A DNA stretch of 64,000 bases from Sphingobacteriales bacterium UTBCD1 (GTDB lineage Bacteria > Bacteroidota > Bacteroidia > Chitinophagales > Chitinophagaceae): assembly GCA_002066995.1 (NCBI GenBank), contig MWTC01000018.1, positions 1 through 64,000 on the forward strand, written 5' to 3'. The position numbers and the translations under genes were made by a program. The notes beneath the pieces are model-generated. The model ran no database searches. It saw only the letters and a program-made list of their open reading frames with translations, and had not been told where the DNA came from. Of the stretch, positions 25,478 through 34,457 are shown piece by piece. The stretch's first letter is position 1; every line of letters begins with the position of its first letter.

Positions 25478-28105
25478 TTGAAAAAGGGCGGGTTATCTTT
25501 ACAAAAAAATTCTCTGCGCCTGTTTGGATTAAATACAAGAAAAATTTTATTTTCTCCTGTTGTGTACTGGAAAGAGATACTGGCAGGATTAATGATCCTT
25601 TTTGCTTTTATTTTTTTCAGGGGCGAACGTAAGGAATTGCAGGATATCATTCCTAACATTGAAAATGCTGATCTGTTCTGGCTTTTAACAGGAATGGCAA
25701 TAACTGCCCTGTACGTTTTTCTTCAAAGCGGAATGTATGTCCGTTGTTTTGCATCTATCGGGCTGCGTTTAAAATGGATAGATGCTCTTGAACTTTTTTT
25801 AAAAAGAAATTTTTTAAGCATATTTCTTCCTGCCGGAGGAGTTAGTGCTCTTGCTTACACTCCCTCTCAATTACGAAAAAGGGGGTTCAATAAAACACAG
25901 ATCAACCAGGCCAGCGGGCTTTATGGATTTGCCGGCATGTTTACAGTTTTCCTGGTTGGGCTACCGGTAGTCATCCTGTTGGCATTTTCATCTCAGCGCC
26001 AGTTTGACAGCGCCTGGGTCGCATTGCTGTTTGTAGTACTGATATTGGCCGGCACTGTTTGGGTTGCAAGATCTTTAAAACGAAAAGAATCCTTGTACCG
26101 GTTTTTTGAAAAAAAATTTCCACGGGCACTTCCTGTTATTGATGAATTGTTTTCTGCAAATGTTACACAAAGAAAATATGCAGGCGCCATTGCATTCTCC
26201 ACCGGGGTGGAGCTTACCGGCATGGCACATGTTTATATAGCCATGATGGCGCTCGGCCTGCATGGTTCGCTTACCATTGCAGCAGTCGGTTACATGGTAT
26301 CGGTCCTGTTGATGGTGATTTCTCCTTTTCTCAGGGGATTGGGAGCTGTGGAAATGTCCCTGGTCTATATTCTGGAAGTGTATGGATATTCAACGTTGCA
26401 GGCTTTATCTGTTACGGTATTGTACAGGGTATTTGAATTTTGGCTTCCGATGGCTTTAGGCCTTATCGCATTTGCATGGAGAGGTCGCCAGTTGTTTGTA
26501 AGGATTGCACCGGCTCTTCTTATTTTCACTTTAGGGATCATCAATATAATTTCTGTTGTAACTCCTCCAGAACATCACCGCTTAAGGTTACTGAGAAAAT
26601 TTATGCCTCTTGATGCCATTAATGCGTCAGGTGCGGTTGTCCTTTTTGTAGGATTGGTGCTCCTGATCACTTCCGCTTATATGTTTAAGGGGCTGAAGAA
26701 TGCGTGGCGTTTGGCAATTCTGATGACGGTTATATCACTTATCGGGAATCTTACAAAGGCACTGGATTATGAAGAGGCGACTTTTGCTGCGGCCACCTTA
26801 GTGCTTTTATTGACCAGCCGAAACCAGTATCCTGTTAAAAGCAACCTGAGACTGGTGCGCTTTGGTTTGTACTCCGTGATCATTGTCGTCTTATCTATTT
26901 TAATCTTTGGATTTGTAAGTTTTTATTTTATCAACCCCAGGGTCTTCGGAATTGATTTCACATGGAGGCAATCCCTCCTTTATTCGGTTCAGATTTTCCT
27001 GTTGGGAGGAAATGATAACCTTGTGCCCCATACTCCATTCGGGCATCAGTTTATATGGATCTTTCAGTTACTTGGTTTCATGAGCTGGGGATTCCTGCTT
27101 TTTGCGATCATCAAACCTCATTTCAAATCGGAACCCGTAAGCGGCTCTGCAAGAAAAAAAGCTGCAGAACTCTTATCAGAGTTTGGAAAATCTCCTGTGG
27201 ATTATTTCAAAGTTTCCAATGATAAGCTTCTCTTTTTCTCTGATCTGTATGATGCATTTGTTTCCTACCGGGTAGCTAATGGATTTGCCATTGTACTGGA
27301 AGAACCGGTATGTGCCGAAGATCATAAGACCGAAGTATTGGCAGAGTTCTTAAATGAATGTAAAAAGATGGGGCTGAAAGTTGCTTTTTACCGGGTTGGC
27401 CAAAACAGTATCCTGTGGTTCGATGAACTCAGAAAGAAAAAAGTGATCATTGGCCAGGAAGCCATACTGGATGTAGAGATGTTTAACCTGGAGGGCAGAA
27501 ACAATAAATCACTCAGGAATGCTTTGAACAGCCTGAACAAAAAAGGATTTGTAACGGAGATTCTCCGTTCTCCTTTAAAAAGCGCCCTCGTTGCTGACCT
27601 GAAAAAAGTATCTGATGAATGGCTGGTATTATCAGAAAGGGAAGAACAGGTGTTTTCCCAGGGTATGTTTGATGAAAAAGAAATTACAAAACACGACGTG
27701 ATCATTTGCCGTGACCCCTCAGCAACTATTGTAGCATTTTTAAACATCATTCCTGATTTTGCCCCCGAAGAATGTACTTATGATCTCATACGCAGGAGGG
27801 AAAATGCGCCGGGTGGCTGCATGGATGCACTCATTATAAAAATGGTGGATTATGCCAGGGAAAATAAATTCCGGTATATAAACCTGGGGTTGGCGCCCAT
27901 GACCGGTATCACGCATCCACAGAATCCTGCAGAGCAGATCATTAAATACGCTTCCGAAAAGTTTAAAAGGTTCAGGCATTACCAGGGGCTGCGTGATTTC
28001 AAAGAAAAATATACAACTATATGGGAGGATAAATACCTTGTTTATGAAAATGATTATGATCTGCTGCAGTTACCTGCTGCATTAAACAAAGTAATGCAAC
28101 CTTAA
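25478..28105 (+). CDS. MprF-like aminoacyl-phospholipid synthase/flippase
   Basis: An 875-residue protein with an N-terminal multi-spanning region (roughly residues 25-545, flippase-type, with LKRNFLSIFLPAGGVSALAYTPSQL given in part) and a C-terminal cytosolic DUF2156 synthase domain (about 560-865, ending FKEKYTTIWEDKYLVYEND). MprF transfers Lys or Ala from aminoacyl-tRNA to phosphatidylglycerol and flips the product, lowering surface charge against cationic peptides. Start codon: the only candidate that keeps the N-terminus is TTG 25478, since the first in-frame ATG is near codon 39. A VirJ-like hydrolase follows nine bp later, giving a make-and-break pair. Confidence 0.88.
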   Translation: MKKGGLSLQKNSLRLFGLNTRKILFSPVVYWKEILAGLMILFAFIFFRGERKELQDIIPNIENADLFWLLTGMAITALYVFLQSGMYVRCFASIGLRLKWIDALELFLKRNFLSIFLPAGGVSALAYTPSQLRKRGFNKTQINQASGLYGFAGMFTVFLVGLPVVILLAFSSQRQFDSAWVALLFVVLILAGTVWVARSLKRKESLYRFFEKKFPRALPVIDELFSANVTQRKYAGAIAFSTGVELTGMAHVYIAMMALGLHGSLTIAAVGYMVSVLLMVISPFLRGLGAVEMSLVYILEVYGYSTLQALSVTVLYRVFEFWLPMALGLIAFAWRGRQLFVRIAPALLIFTLGIINIISVVTPPEHHRLRLLRKFMPLDAINASGAVVLFVGLVLLITSAYMFKGLKNAWRLAILMTVISLIGNLTKALDYEEATFAAATLVLLLTSRNQYPVKSNLRLVRFGLYSVIIVVLSILIFGFVSFYFINPRVFGIDFTWRQSLLYSVQIFLLGGNDNLVPHTPFGHQFIWIFQLLGFMSWGFLLFAIIKPHFKSEPVSGSARKKAAELLSEFGKSPVDYFKVSNDKLLFFSDLYDAFVSYRVANGFAIVLEEPVCAEDHKTEVLAEFLNECKKMGLKVAFYRVGQNSILWFDELRKKKVIIGQEAILDVEMFNLEGRNNKSLRNALNSLNKKGFVTEILRSPLKSALVADLKKVSDEWLVLSEREEQVFSQGMFDEKEITKHDVIICRDPSATIVAFLNIIPDFAPEECTYDLIRRRENAPGGCMDALIIKMVDYARENKFRYINLGLAPMTGITHPQNPAEQIIKYASEKFKRFRHYQGLRDFKEKYTTIWEDKYLVYENDYDLLQLPAALNKVMQP

Positions 28106-28114
28106 TTCGCCATT

Positions 28115-28786
28115 ATGATAAAAAAAGCGGGATTACTTCTTATTTTGTCTGTACCGGTATTATTTCTTTATGCACAGGATCTCCCTGTCAAAGAATGGAA
28201 TGCTTCTTCACATTCAGGGCCATTCATCTTTTACATCACCGGTGATGGAGGACTGAATAAGTTTTCAAACGGATTATGCGCCTCATTAAATAATAAAGGG
28301 TTTGATGTGGTTGCGCTGGATGCCAAGTCTTATTTCTGGAAGAAAAAAACCCCTGAAAAAACTACGGAAGACATCAGTAACTTTTTAATTCAAAAAATAG
28401 CAGGCCGCCCGGATCAGCAGATTATTTTCATTGGTTACTCATTCGGCGCTGATGTGCTGCCTTTTGTTCTGAACAGATTGCCTGTAAATCTTCGGAAAAA
28501 AGTGCAGGCTTCATTCATTATCGGATCGTCAGGAAATACTGATTTTGAAACTCATTTACTGGACATGCTTGGAGTGGGTAAAAACAGGGGTTTGGATGTA
28601 TTGACTGAAGTGAATAAACTTGGCGACAGCAGGGTGGTTGTTATCAGCAGTGAAGATGACAAAGGACTGAACACAAAAGGGATCAGTTTAAAAAATGTGG
28701 TGGAAGTAACCCTGCCCGGTGGCCATCACTTCGACGGAGACCCTGGTGAATTAGCCGGGGTAATAGTAAAATATTCCGGGAAATAA
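28115..28786 (+). CDS. VirJ/AcvB-type aminoacyl-phospholipid hydrolase
   Basis: A 223-residue periplasmic alpha/beta hydrolase with a signal peptide (residues 1-20, ending LYAQ). The family motif GDGGLNKF comes early, the nucleophile elbow is GYSFGAD with Ser109, and the His is in GGHHFDGD near the C-terminus. In Agrobacterium and Rhizobium, AcvB/AtvA enzymes hydrolyse lysyl-phosphatidylglycerol and are linked to the MprF homologue LpiA. The same two-gene arrangement here supports that role by inference. Confidence 0.88.
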   Translation: MIKKAGLLLILSVPVLFLYAQDLPVKEWNASSHSGPFIFYITGDGGLNKFSNGLCASLNNKGFDVVALDAKSYFWKKKTPEKTTEDISNFLIQKIAGRPDQQIIFIGYSFGADVLPFVLNRLPVNLRKKVQASFIIGSSGNTDFETHLLDMLGVGKNRGLDVLTEVNKLGDSRVVVISSEDDKGLNTKGISLKNVVEVTLPGGHHFDGDPGELAGVIVKYSGK

Positions 28787-28998
28787 TACATTCCATTTAT
28801 CTCGACACCTCAAATAAGCAGGGTAATAGATATGCGATAAGTGAAAGAATATTATTATCGTTAATCTTGCAAACCGGGGTTTCAACTTTCTCACGGCAAA
28901 ATCCATGTATTATCCCGGCAGGATAAATCATAACAAAAGCAAATACCATTAAAGAATCCTTATGATGAACATGGGAAAGCGGTATTTTAGCAATACTA

Positions 28999-31500
28999 AT
29001 GCCGGCAAAGGTCATTCATATAGAAAATATCAAAGGGCTTGATGAACAGGAGGTTTCTTCTTTGCAGCAGGAATATGGAAAAAATATTTTCGAAAAGGAC
29101 AGTTCAGGCACTTTTATTAATATACTATGGGGCATCCTGAGAGAGCCTATGTTCATATTACTGGCTATCGCCTGCTCTGTTTATTTTATTATTGGCGAGA
29201 TCAGCGAAGGATTTTTAATGGCTGCGGCAATGATCTTTGATGCCGCCATTTCATTTTACCAGGAAAATAAAAGCGCTAAAGCTTTAAAAGCGCTGAATGC
29301 ATACACCGGACCAAAAGTGACCGTGATCCGTAATGGGGAAGAAACAATAATTGATACGGAAAATCTTGTACCGGGAGATGTGATGATGCTGGAGGAAGGT
29401 AATAATGTTCCGGCAGATGCTTTGATCCTTCAGTCAAACGATCTGAGTATAAACGAATCTGTCATAACCGGCGAGTCATTTCCTGTTGAAAAAAATTCCC
29501 TGGAAGGTCATAACAACTTATTCCAGGGAACAACGGTCAATTCAGGCAAGTGTGTTGCTGAAGTTACCGCTATCGGATCCCGGACAACATTAGGTAAACT
29601 GGGAAAAACAGTAGCCGCATACAGTCCTCCGAAAACATTACTGCAGCAACAGATAGGAAAATTTGTGCAACGGTTGTTTTTATTTGGATTGGTTGCATTT
29701 ATCCTGATCTGGTTATTTAACTACCTCGAGACCGGCTCGGTGATTCAGGGTTTATTATACGGGCTGACTTTGGCCATGGCAGCCGTACCTGAAGAAATAC
29801 CGGTAGCTTTTTCATCCTTTATGGCATTAGGCGCTTATAAAATGAGTAAGCTGGGAATTATTTCCCGGCAGCCCCAAACCATCGAAAACCTGGGAGCAGT
29901 AACAGTGATCTGCCTGGATAAAACCGGGACGATCACTGAGAATAAAATGGAGGTGAAAATAATTTATGATTTTAATAATGATGAATTGCTGGATGTTGAG
30001 AAAGTGGAGCAGAATAAAGGTGAGAAAGTTTTATATTATGCTATGCTCTCCAGTGAGCAGGACCCGTTTGATGCTATGGAAAAAGCAATTCATGAAGCAT
30101 GGCATTATTATAACAACGGAATAACCGGACCGCTGAAGCAGGTCTATGAATACCCGCTGGACGGTAAACCGCCGATGATGACGCATGTGTATCAGCAGGG
30201 GAATAAAAAATTAATAGCAGCCAAAGGTGCAATCGAAAGAATTTTAAGAGTTTGCAGGATCGAACCGGAAACGGAGGCAAAGGTCATTGCTCATGTAAAG
30301 GAGCTGGCGTCAAAAGGTTACCGGGTGCTGGGCGTAGCCGGCGCCACTCCACATGAAGGGGAATTGCCAAAAACACAGGATGAATTCAACTGGGAATTTG
30401 AAGGGCTGGTCAGTTTGTATGATCCTCCTAAAAAAAACATTCAGGAGATATTTCGCAGATTTTATGAGGCGGGTATCAAACTGAAATTACTTACGGGCGA
30501 TTATCCCGAGACTGCAATCAATATTGCAGAGCAGACCGGAATGCGGAACTATCAGAAATATTTTTCAGGAAACGAAGTGATGCAGATGACTGAAAGTGAA
30601 TTGAAGGAAAGTGTAAAGTCTGTGAATCTTTTTGCCCGGATGTATCCTGAAGCAAAGATGAAAGTGATCAATGCCCTGAAAGCAAATGCTGAGATCGTCG
30701 CAATGACAGGGGATGGCGTGAATGACGGGCCTGCATTAAAATCTTCTGATATTGGAATTGCTATGGGGAAAAAAGGAACAGAGATTGCCCGGCTGGCCTC
30801 TGATCTCATTCTCACTGATGATAATATTGATAAGATTCCCGAAGCGGTCCTTCAGGGAAGGAAGATTTATAATAACCTGAAGAAAGCGGTCAGGTACATT
30901 ATTTCCATTCATATTCCCATAATTCTCACTGCTTCACTTCCGATATTGTTTGGCTGGAGATATCCTAATATTTTTACCCCTATCCATGTTATCTTCCTGG
31001 AATTGATCATGGGGCCAACCTGCTCCATCTTTTTTGAAAGGGAACCTGTAGAAAAGGATATCATGTTGCAGCCCCCGAGAAACAGAAATATGAAACTATT
31101 CGGCAATGAAGAACTGCTCATCAGCATCATCCAGGGTATTGTAATATCCATAGGCACTCTCTCTGTATATTATTATTACATGATGGCCGGTCATTCTATT
31201 GAAGAAACCAGGGCAGTGGTGTTCACTACATTGGTACTGAGCAATATTTTTCTTACGTTCACCAACCGTTCTTTCCATGAAAATTTTTCCAAAACTATTT
31301 TCTATAAAAATGATCTTGCTCCCTGGGTGTTGATCATCTCGCTGCTTTTTCTTGCACTGATCCATGTCGTGCCTTTTTTTAATCAGCTTTTTAATCTTAC
31401 TCAAATTTCTACAGGAAATTTTGCGGTTTGCATTGGTGTTGCATTTGTAAGTGTAGCCTGGTTTGAACTGTACAAGACTTTTTTCCGCAAACCCGGGTAG
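28999..31500 (+). CDS. cation-transporting P-type ATPase (P2-like)
   Basis: An 833-residue P-type ATPase. TGES is in the actuator domain, the phosphorylation site is CLDKTGT with Asp307, and the hinge has MTGDGVNDGPALKSSDIG. The fourth membrane segment reads PEEIPV rather than PEGLP, so the ion is not the classic SERCA Ca2+ and could be Ca2+, Mg2+ or Na+. Ten membrane segments are expected. No N-terminal heavy-metal domain or CPC motif is present. The 212-bp upstream region holds no TGAY-N4-RTCA operator. It precedes Hsp20, an order also seen in bacterial dormancy loci. Confidence 0.9.
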   Translation: MPAKVIHIENIKGLDEQEVSSLQQEYGKNIFEKDSSGTFINILWGILREPMFILLAIACSVYFIIGEISEGFLMAAAMIFDAAISFYQENKSAKALKALNAYTGPKVTVIRNGEETIIDTENLVPGDVMMLEEGNNVPADALILQSNDLSINESVITGESFPVEKNSLEGHNNLFQGTTVNSGKCVAEVTAIGSRTTLGKLGKTVAAYSPPKTLLQQQIGKFVQRLFLFGLVAFILIWLFNYLETGSVIQGLLYGLTLAMAAVPEEIPVAFSSFMALGAYKMSKLGIISRQPQTIENLGAVTVICLDKTGTITENKMEVKIIYDFNNDELLDVEKVEQNKGEKVLYYAMLSSEQDPFDAMEKAIHEAWHYYNNGITGPLKQVYEYPLDGKPPMMTHVYQQGNKKLIAAKGAIERILRVCRIEPETEAKVIAHVKELASKGYRVLGVAGATPHEGELPKTQDEFNWEFEGLVSLYDPPKKNIQEIFRRFYEAGIKLKLLTGDYPETAINIAEQTGMRNYQKYFSGNEVMQMTESELKESVKSVNLFARMYPEAKMKVINALKANAEIVAMTGDGVNDGPALKSSDIGIAMGKKGTEIARLASDLILTDDNIDKIPEAVLQGRKIYNNLKKAVRYIISIHIPIILTASLPILFGWRYPNIFTPIHVIFLELIMGPTCSIFFEREPVEKDIMLQPPRNRNMKLFGNEELLISIIQGIVISIGTLSVYYYYMMAGHSIEETRAVVFTTLVLSNIFLTFTNRSFHENFSKTIFYKNDLAPWVLIISLLFLALIHVVPFFNQLFNLTQISTGNFAVCIGVAFVSVAWFELYKTFFRKPG

Positions 31501-31524
31501 GTGCATCCCCGTCATATTTTTAAC

Positions 31525-31590
31525 TGACTACTCTCATCATTTTTAATGACCGGCGTTCTTTGAATCAGCTATGCCGTGCAGCTATCTTCG
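31525..31590 (+). promoter_or_regulatory. two degenerate Crp/Fnr-type sites and -7-like box before hsp20
   Basis: TGAC-TACT-CTCA (31525-31536) and TGAC-CGGC-GTTC (31547-31558) each miss the consensus at one position and are 22 bp apart, as in the ppsA promoter. TATCTTCG at 31583-31590 resembles the usp box TAGGTTCG. Distances are 52.5 and 30.5 bp, one base longer than at the perfect sites. This is suggestive only. Confidence 0.35.
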
Positions 31591-31619
31591 GTCAGAAATT
31601 AATTTTTAAAACTTAAAAT

Positions 31620-31627
31620 AAGGAGGT
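31620..31627 (+). promoter_or_regulatory. exceptionally strong Shine-Dalgarno of hsp20
   Basis: AAGGAGGT ends three bases before ATG 31631. Most genes in this window lack a recognisable ribosome-binding site, as is usual in Bacteroidota, so this perfect anti-16S complement marks hsp20 for high translation. Confidence 0.6.
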
Positions 31628-31630
31628 CCT

Positions 31631-32077
31631 ATGCCAACAAAATCATTAATGAAAACCGGTGAAATGATTCCGTCCGCATTTGAAGATTTTTTCAAACCCT
31701 GGAATGAATGGTTTGATAACGGAGGTTTTTGGGGCAGAGTAATGAAAATGCCCGCCGTGAATGTAACAGACAATAAAGAAAATTATATTGTGTCCCTCGC
31801 AGCCCCGGGATTGAAGAAAAACGACTTTAAAATTGACGTGAACGGGAACATGCTCACCATCAGCAGCGAAAAGGAAGAAGACAGGGAAGAAAAAGAATCA
31901 AGGTACACCCGCAGAGAGTACAGTTATTCTTCCTTCAGCCGCAGCTTCACTCTGCCGGAAGAAGTGAACAGGGAAAAAATTGATGCAGTGTATGAAGAGG
32001 GAGTGCTGAAACTGACACTTCCGAAAACAGAGGAGTCTAAAAAGGCTGCAGCGGTTAAACGTATCGCTGTAAAATAA
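31631..32077 (+). CDS. Hsp20/alpha-crystallin small heat shock protein
   Basis: A 148-residue ATP-independent holdase chaperone. The alpha-crystallin domain covers about residues 38-135, with NYIVSLAAPGLKKNDFKIDV at its start and REKIDAVYEEGVLKLTLPK at its end, where GVLKLTLPK is the family signature. The N-terminal arm is short (MPTKSLMKTGEM...) and the C-terminus ends AVKRIAVK, near the IxI/V type anchor. It has a very strong Shine-Dalgarno and a possible stress operator pair upstream. Transcription is probably monocistronic, ending before the inverted-repeat element at 32104. Confidence 0.95.
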   Translation: MPTKSLMKTGEMIPSAFEDFFKPWNEWFDNGGFWGRVMKMPAVNVTDNKENYIVSLAAPGLKKNDFKIDVNGNMLTISSEKEEDREEKESRYTRREYSYSSFSRSFTLPEEVNREKIDAVYEEGVLKLTLPKTEESKKAAAVKRIAVK

Positions 32078-32103
32078 GCCGGCCACTGTACGGCTTGATC
32101 GGG

Positions 32104-32221
32104 GGGCTGTCTCAAAAGCTATCTCAGGAAACGACGTGAAGCAATATTTAAAAATTTATACATTAAAAGTTAATCAGGTTGTTTCAGTTGTTCTTAACGG
32201 TAAAAACTTTTGGGGCAGCCC
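32104..32221. repeat. 118-bp MITE-like element with imperfect terminal inverted repeats
   Basis: GGGCTGTCTCAAAAG (32104-32118) and CTTTTGGGGCAGCCC (32207-32221) pair at 13 of 15 positions, the two mismatches being T/C changes that still allow G-U pairs in RNA. The ends resemble insertion-sequence terminal repeats. The interior is AT-rich and has no coding frame. No clear target duplication is visible. The rest of the 322-bp gap between hsp20 and the next gene (32078-32399) holds only this element and the promoter at 32312-32376. Confidence 0.45.
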
Positions 32222-32311
32222 TTTTATTTAATTTCACGAATAAAAAGATTTAGCGGCAATAAATATAAAATTTGTAACCAGGTCGACATAAAAAATCTGT
32301 TGTGTAGTTCA

Positions 32312-32376
32312 TGACAATTGTCATTCACAAAAATGATTATCGTTCTTTATATAAAGTGATAGGTGAAATAATTTTG
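32312..32376 (+). promoter_or_regulatory. Crp/Fnr-type operator plus -7 box for the coiled-coil/L,D-transpeptidase operon
   Basis: TGACAATTGTCA (32312-32323) is a perfect palindrome, extended by A and T to the 14-mer at 32311-32324. A perfect TAATTTTG box at 32369-32376 starts 51.5 bp from the operator centre. The predicted transcription start, about 32382-32383, coincides with the first ATG, so translation probably starts at ATG 32400, which has AAGGGAG upstream. Confidence 0.72.
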
Positions 32377-32399
32377 TTATTATGAAGGGAGATATAATT

Positions 32400-32783
32400 A
32401 TGCCAAGCCCAGAATTAAAGATCCGGCAGTTTCAGCATGAAATCGACACCTGGAAACGAAATCTTGAATTCCTTTTGCAGGAAAATGTGAATTTAAAAAA
32501 CCGTCTTGCAGAAGTACTGCAGACCGTTCAGGATGATGATATTCTTGAAGCCGCAGAAACATTTCAAAGTGAATTTTTAAGGGAAGATGAAGCCATCCAG
32601 ATATTGAGAGGGGATATTGCGAAGCAGGATCATCTGCTTACCAGGGAGATTTATGAAAACGGGTATATTATAAAAGATGTAGTCAGGCAGCAAAAAAAAC
32701 TTTCTGAAGGAGTTAAGAATGTAGTTTCCGGGTTTAATAAATTAAAATTCGATTTTAACAGTTACCTCGGGGAAGTCCTGTAA
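32400..32783 (+). CDS. hypothetical coiled-coil protein, 127 aa
   Basis: A 127-residue, highly charged helical protein. Heptad-like patterns run through LKIRQFQHEIDTWKRNLEF and LQENVNLKNRLAEVLQTV at residues 6-45, then a second helical block, with no membrane segment or signal. The start at ATG 32400 is preferred over the in-frame ATG at 32382, six codons upstream, because of the good ribosome site AAGGGAG. It is followed by an L,D-transpeptidase gene 11 bp later, under the regulated promoter at 32312-32376. The function is unknown; a cytosolic structural or regulatory role is only a guess. Confidence 0.78.
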   Translation: MPSPELKIRQFQHEIDTWKRNLEFLLQENVNLKNRLAEVLQTVQDDDILEAAETFQSEFLREDEAIQILRGDIAKQDHLLTREIYENGYIIKDVVRQQKKLSEGVKNVVSGFNKLKFDFNSYLGEVL

Positions 32784-32794
32784 TCCGGCTGTAT

Positions 32795-34360
32795 ATGAAT
32801 GAAAGAGGATTGATTATTTTTCTGCTGTTGTTTAATATGGCAACAACGGCCAGTTCATCAGGGCAGCCCGGCCCGGAACAAATAGGAAGATTGGTTCTTA
32901 ATGAATCTGCTCTTAAAAAACTCTCACTGCAACATGCTGCCGAAGTAAAGGAGGTTTACGCTGTTTTTCGGTATCAGTCCATTTGGTTTGGAAATAGCCC
33001 CCGGATCAGTGCTTTGTTGCAGTTGTTTCAGCAATCAGCAAATTTGGGTTTGAATAAAGAGGATTATCAAACCAGGTACATACAGGCAATTCAAAAGAAC
33101 CCAGCAGAATGGAGTAAGGATACCTTGGCAATGGAGCTGGGACTTACTGATGCTGCCATTCATTTTGCAAAAGATGTTGCAGCAGGCAATGCACCTTTGA
33201 AACTTGGTTATGACGGATTGAATTATCGTTCCGGTTGCAGTGATATTCCCGGCTTACTGGCTTCAGCTATTCAAAATGACAGCCTGCGGGAATTGCCGGC
33301 TTTTATGGAGCAAAAAACTCCTGAATATCATTCTTTGAAAAAACTGATAACCCGGTTCAATTCAGTGATGGCAGAAAAATCTTTCAAAGAAGTTATCATC
33401 AAATCTTCAAAGTCAAATGCAGATAATAAAGAATTATTGATCAAATTTTATCAGTTGGGGCTACTGTGTTCAGCAACACAAAATTTGAGCGGGAAGGAAT
33501 TAAAAACAAAAATCAGATCGGCACAGGAGTTATTCAATTTTCCGGCAGATTCCATTTTGCGGAGCAACCTGGTTTCAGCATTAAATATTCCTCTGCGTTA
33601 CCGGCTTGAAGAATTAAAACTGGCTCTCAATACTATTCGTGCCTTGTATTGTATCAAACAATCCTCAACGGTTATAATTGTTAATATTCCTTCGGCAACG
33701 CTCCTTGTATATGATCAGGGAAAGAATATCCTGGATTCCCGGATCATAGTGGGAAAAAGATCCACGCCAACGCCTACACTGAGCAGCAAGGTCACTGATG
33801 TAGTACTATACCCTTACTGGATGGTGCCTTATTCCATCGCTACTAAGGAAATACTTCCTGCAGTCAAACGCAGTATTGGCTATCTTGATGCAGGGAATTA
33901 CCAGGTGATCAACAAGTCGGGTAAAGTGATCAATCCTTACACGGTTGACTGGCATTCGCTGAGTAGTTCAAATTTCCCGTACATTATCCGGCAATCTACC
34001 GGTTGTGATAATTCTTTGGGCCTGATAAAATTGAATTTTTATAATCCATTCGGCGTGTACCTCCATGATACTCCTGCCAAAAAATTATTTGCCTTTAATA
34101 AAAGATATTTCAGTCATGGATGTATGCGGGTACAAAAAGCAATGGAACTGGGACATATTGTTCTGAGAAATAACAGCCTTGCCCTGGATACTCTTGAAGA
34201 TAAAGGCTGCCTTCGTAACCAGACGCCTGTAGTGGTTCCTGCCGGTCAGCACATACCGGTTTTTGTTATTTACTCAACTGCATGGACTGACGGTAATGGC
34301 AGAATCAGTTTTAATGAAGATGTGTACCGGAAACAAATTGCGATTCTAAGAAAGAAATGA
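32795..34360 (+). CDS. L,D-transpeptidase of the YcbB/LdtD type
   Basis: A 521-residue periplasmic enzyme with a signal peptide (about 1-22). An N-terminal scaffold and peptidoglycan-binding-like part is followed by a YkuD catalytic domain at roughly 290-465. The active site is SHGCMRV with Cys443, preceded by YLHDTP. The GC(L/M)R form is typical of the large LdtD/YcbB class. It makes 3-3 cross-links in peptidoglycan, a change linked to envelope stress and stationary phase. It lies 11 bp after the coiled-coil gene and is probably co-transcribed under a Crp/Fnr-type operator. Confidence 0.92.
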   Translation: MNERGLIIFLLLFNMATTASSSGQPGPEQIGRLVLNESALKKLSLQHAAEVKEVYAVFRYQSIWFGNSPRISALLQLFQQSANLGLNKEDYQTRYIQAIQKNPAEWSKDTLAMELGLTDAAIHFAKDVAAGNAPLKLGYDGLNYRSGCSDIPGLLASAIQNDSLRELPAFMEQKTPEYHSLKKLITRFNSVMAEKSFKEVIIKSSKSNADNKELLIKFYQLGLLCSATQNLSGKELKTKIRSAQELFNFPADSILRSNLVSALNIPLRYRLEELKLALNTIRALYCIKQSSTVIIVNIPSATLLVYDQGKNILDSRIIVGKRSTPTPTLSSKVTDVVLYPYWMVPYSIATKEILPAVKRSIGYLDAGNYQVINKSGKVINPYTVDWHSLSSSNFPYIIRQSTGCDNSLGLIKLNFYNPFGVYLHDTPAKKLFAFNKRYFSHGCMRVQKAMELGHIVLRNNSLALDTLEDKGCLRNQTPVVVPAGQHIPVFVIYSTAWTDGNGRISFNEDVYRKQIAILRKK

Positions 34361-34395
34361 TTTAAAGATGAACTGATCTCAATTTTTATTTCTTC

Positions 34396-34437
34396 TGACC
34401 ATGGTCATTGTCTCTGCTTTTTTACGATTCTAATTTG
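34396..34437 (+). promoter_or_regulatory. Crp/Fnr-type operator and near -7 box for the 34458 lipoprotein
   Basis: TGACCATGGTCA (34396-34407) is a perfect palindrome followed directly by TTG (34408-34410), a 20-bp spacer and TAATTTG at 34431-34437, a -7 box one base short. The operator centre is 29.5 bp from the box. Apart from the short box, the layout matches the promoter at 518-560. Confidence 0.6.
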
Positions 34438-34457
34438 CTTTCATAAAACCTGATAGT

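Noticed and set aside
28787..28998. Possible Crp/Fnr operator before the P-type ATPase
   Set aside because: Only a lone ATCA half-site was found and no -7 box at the right distance.
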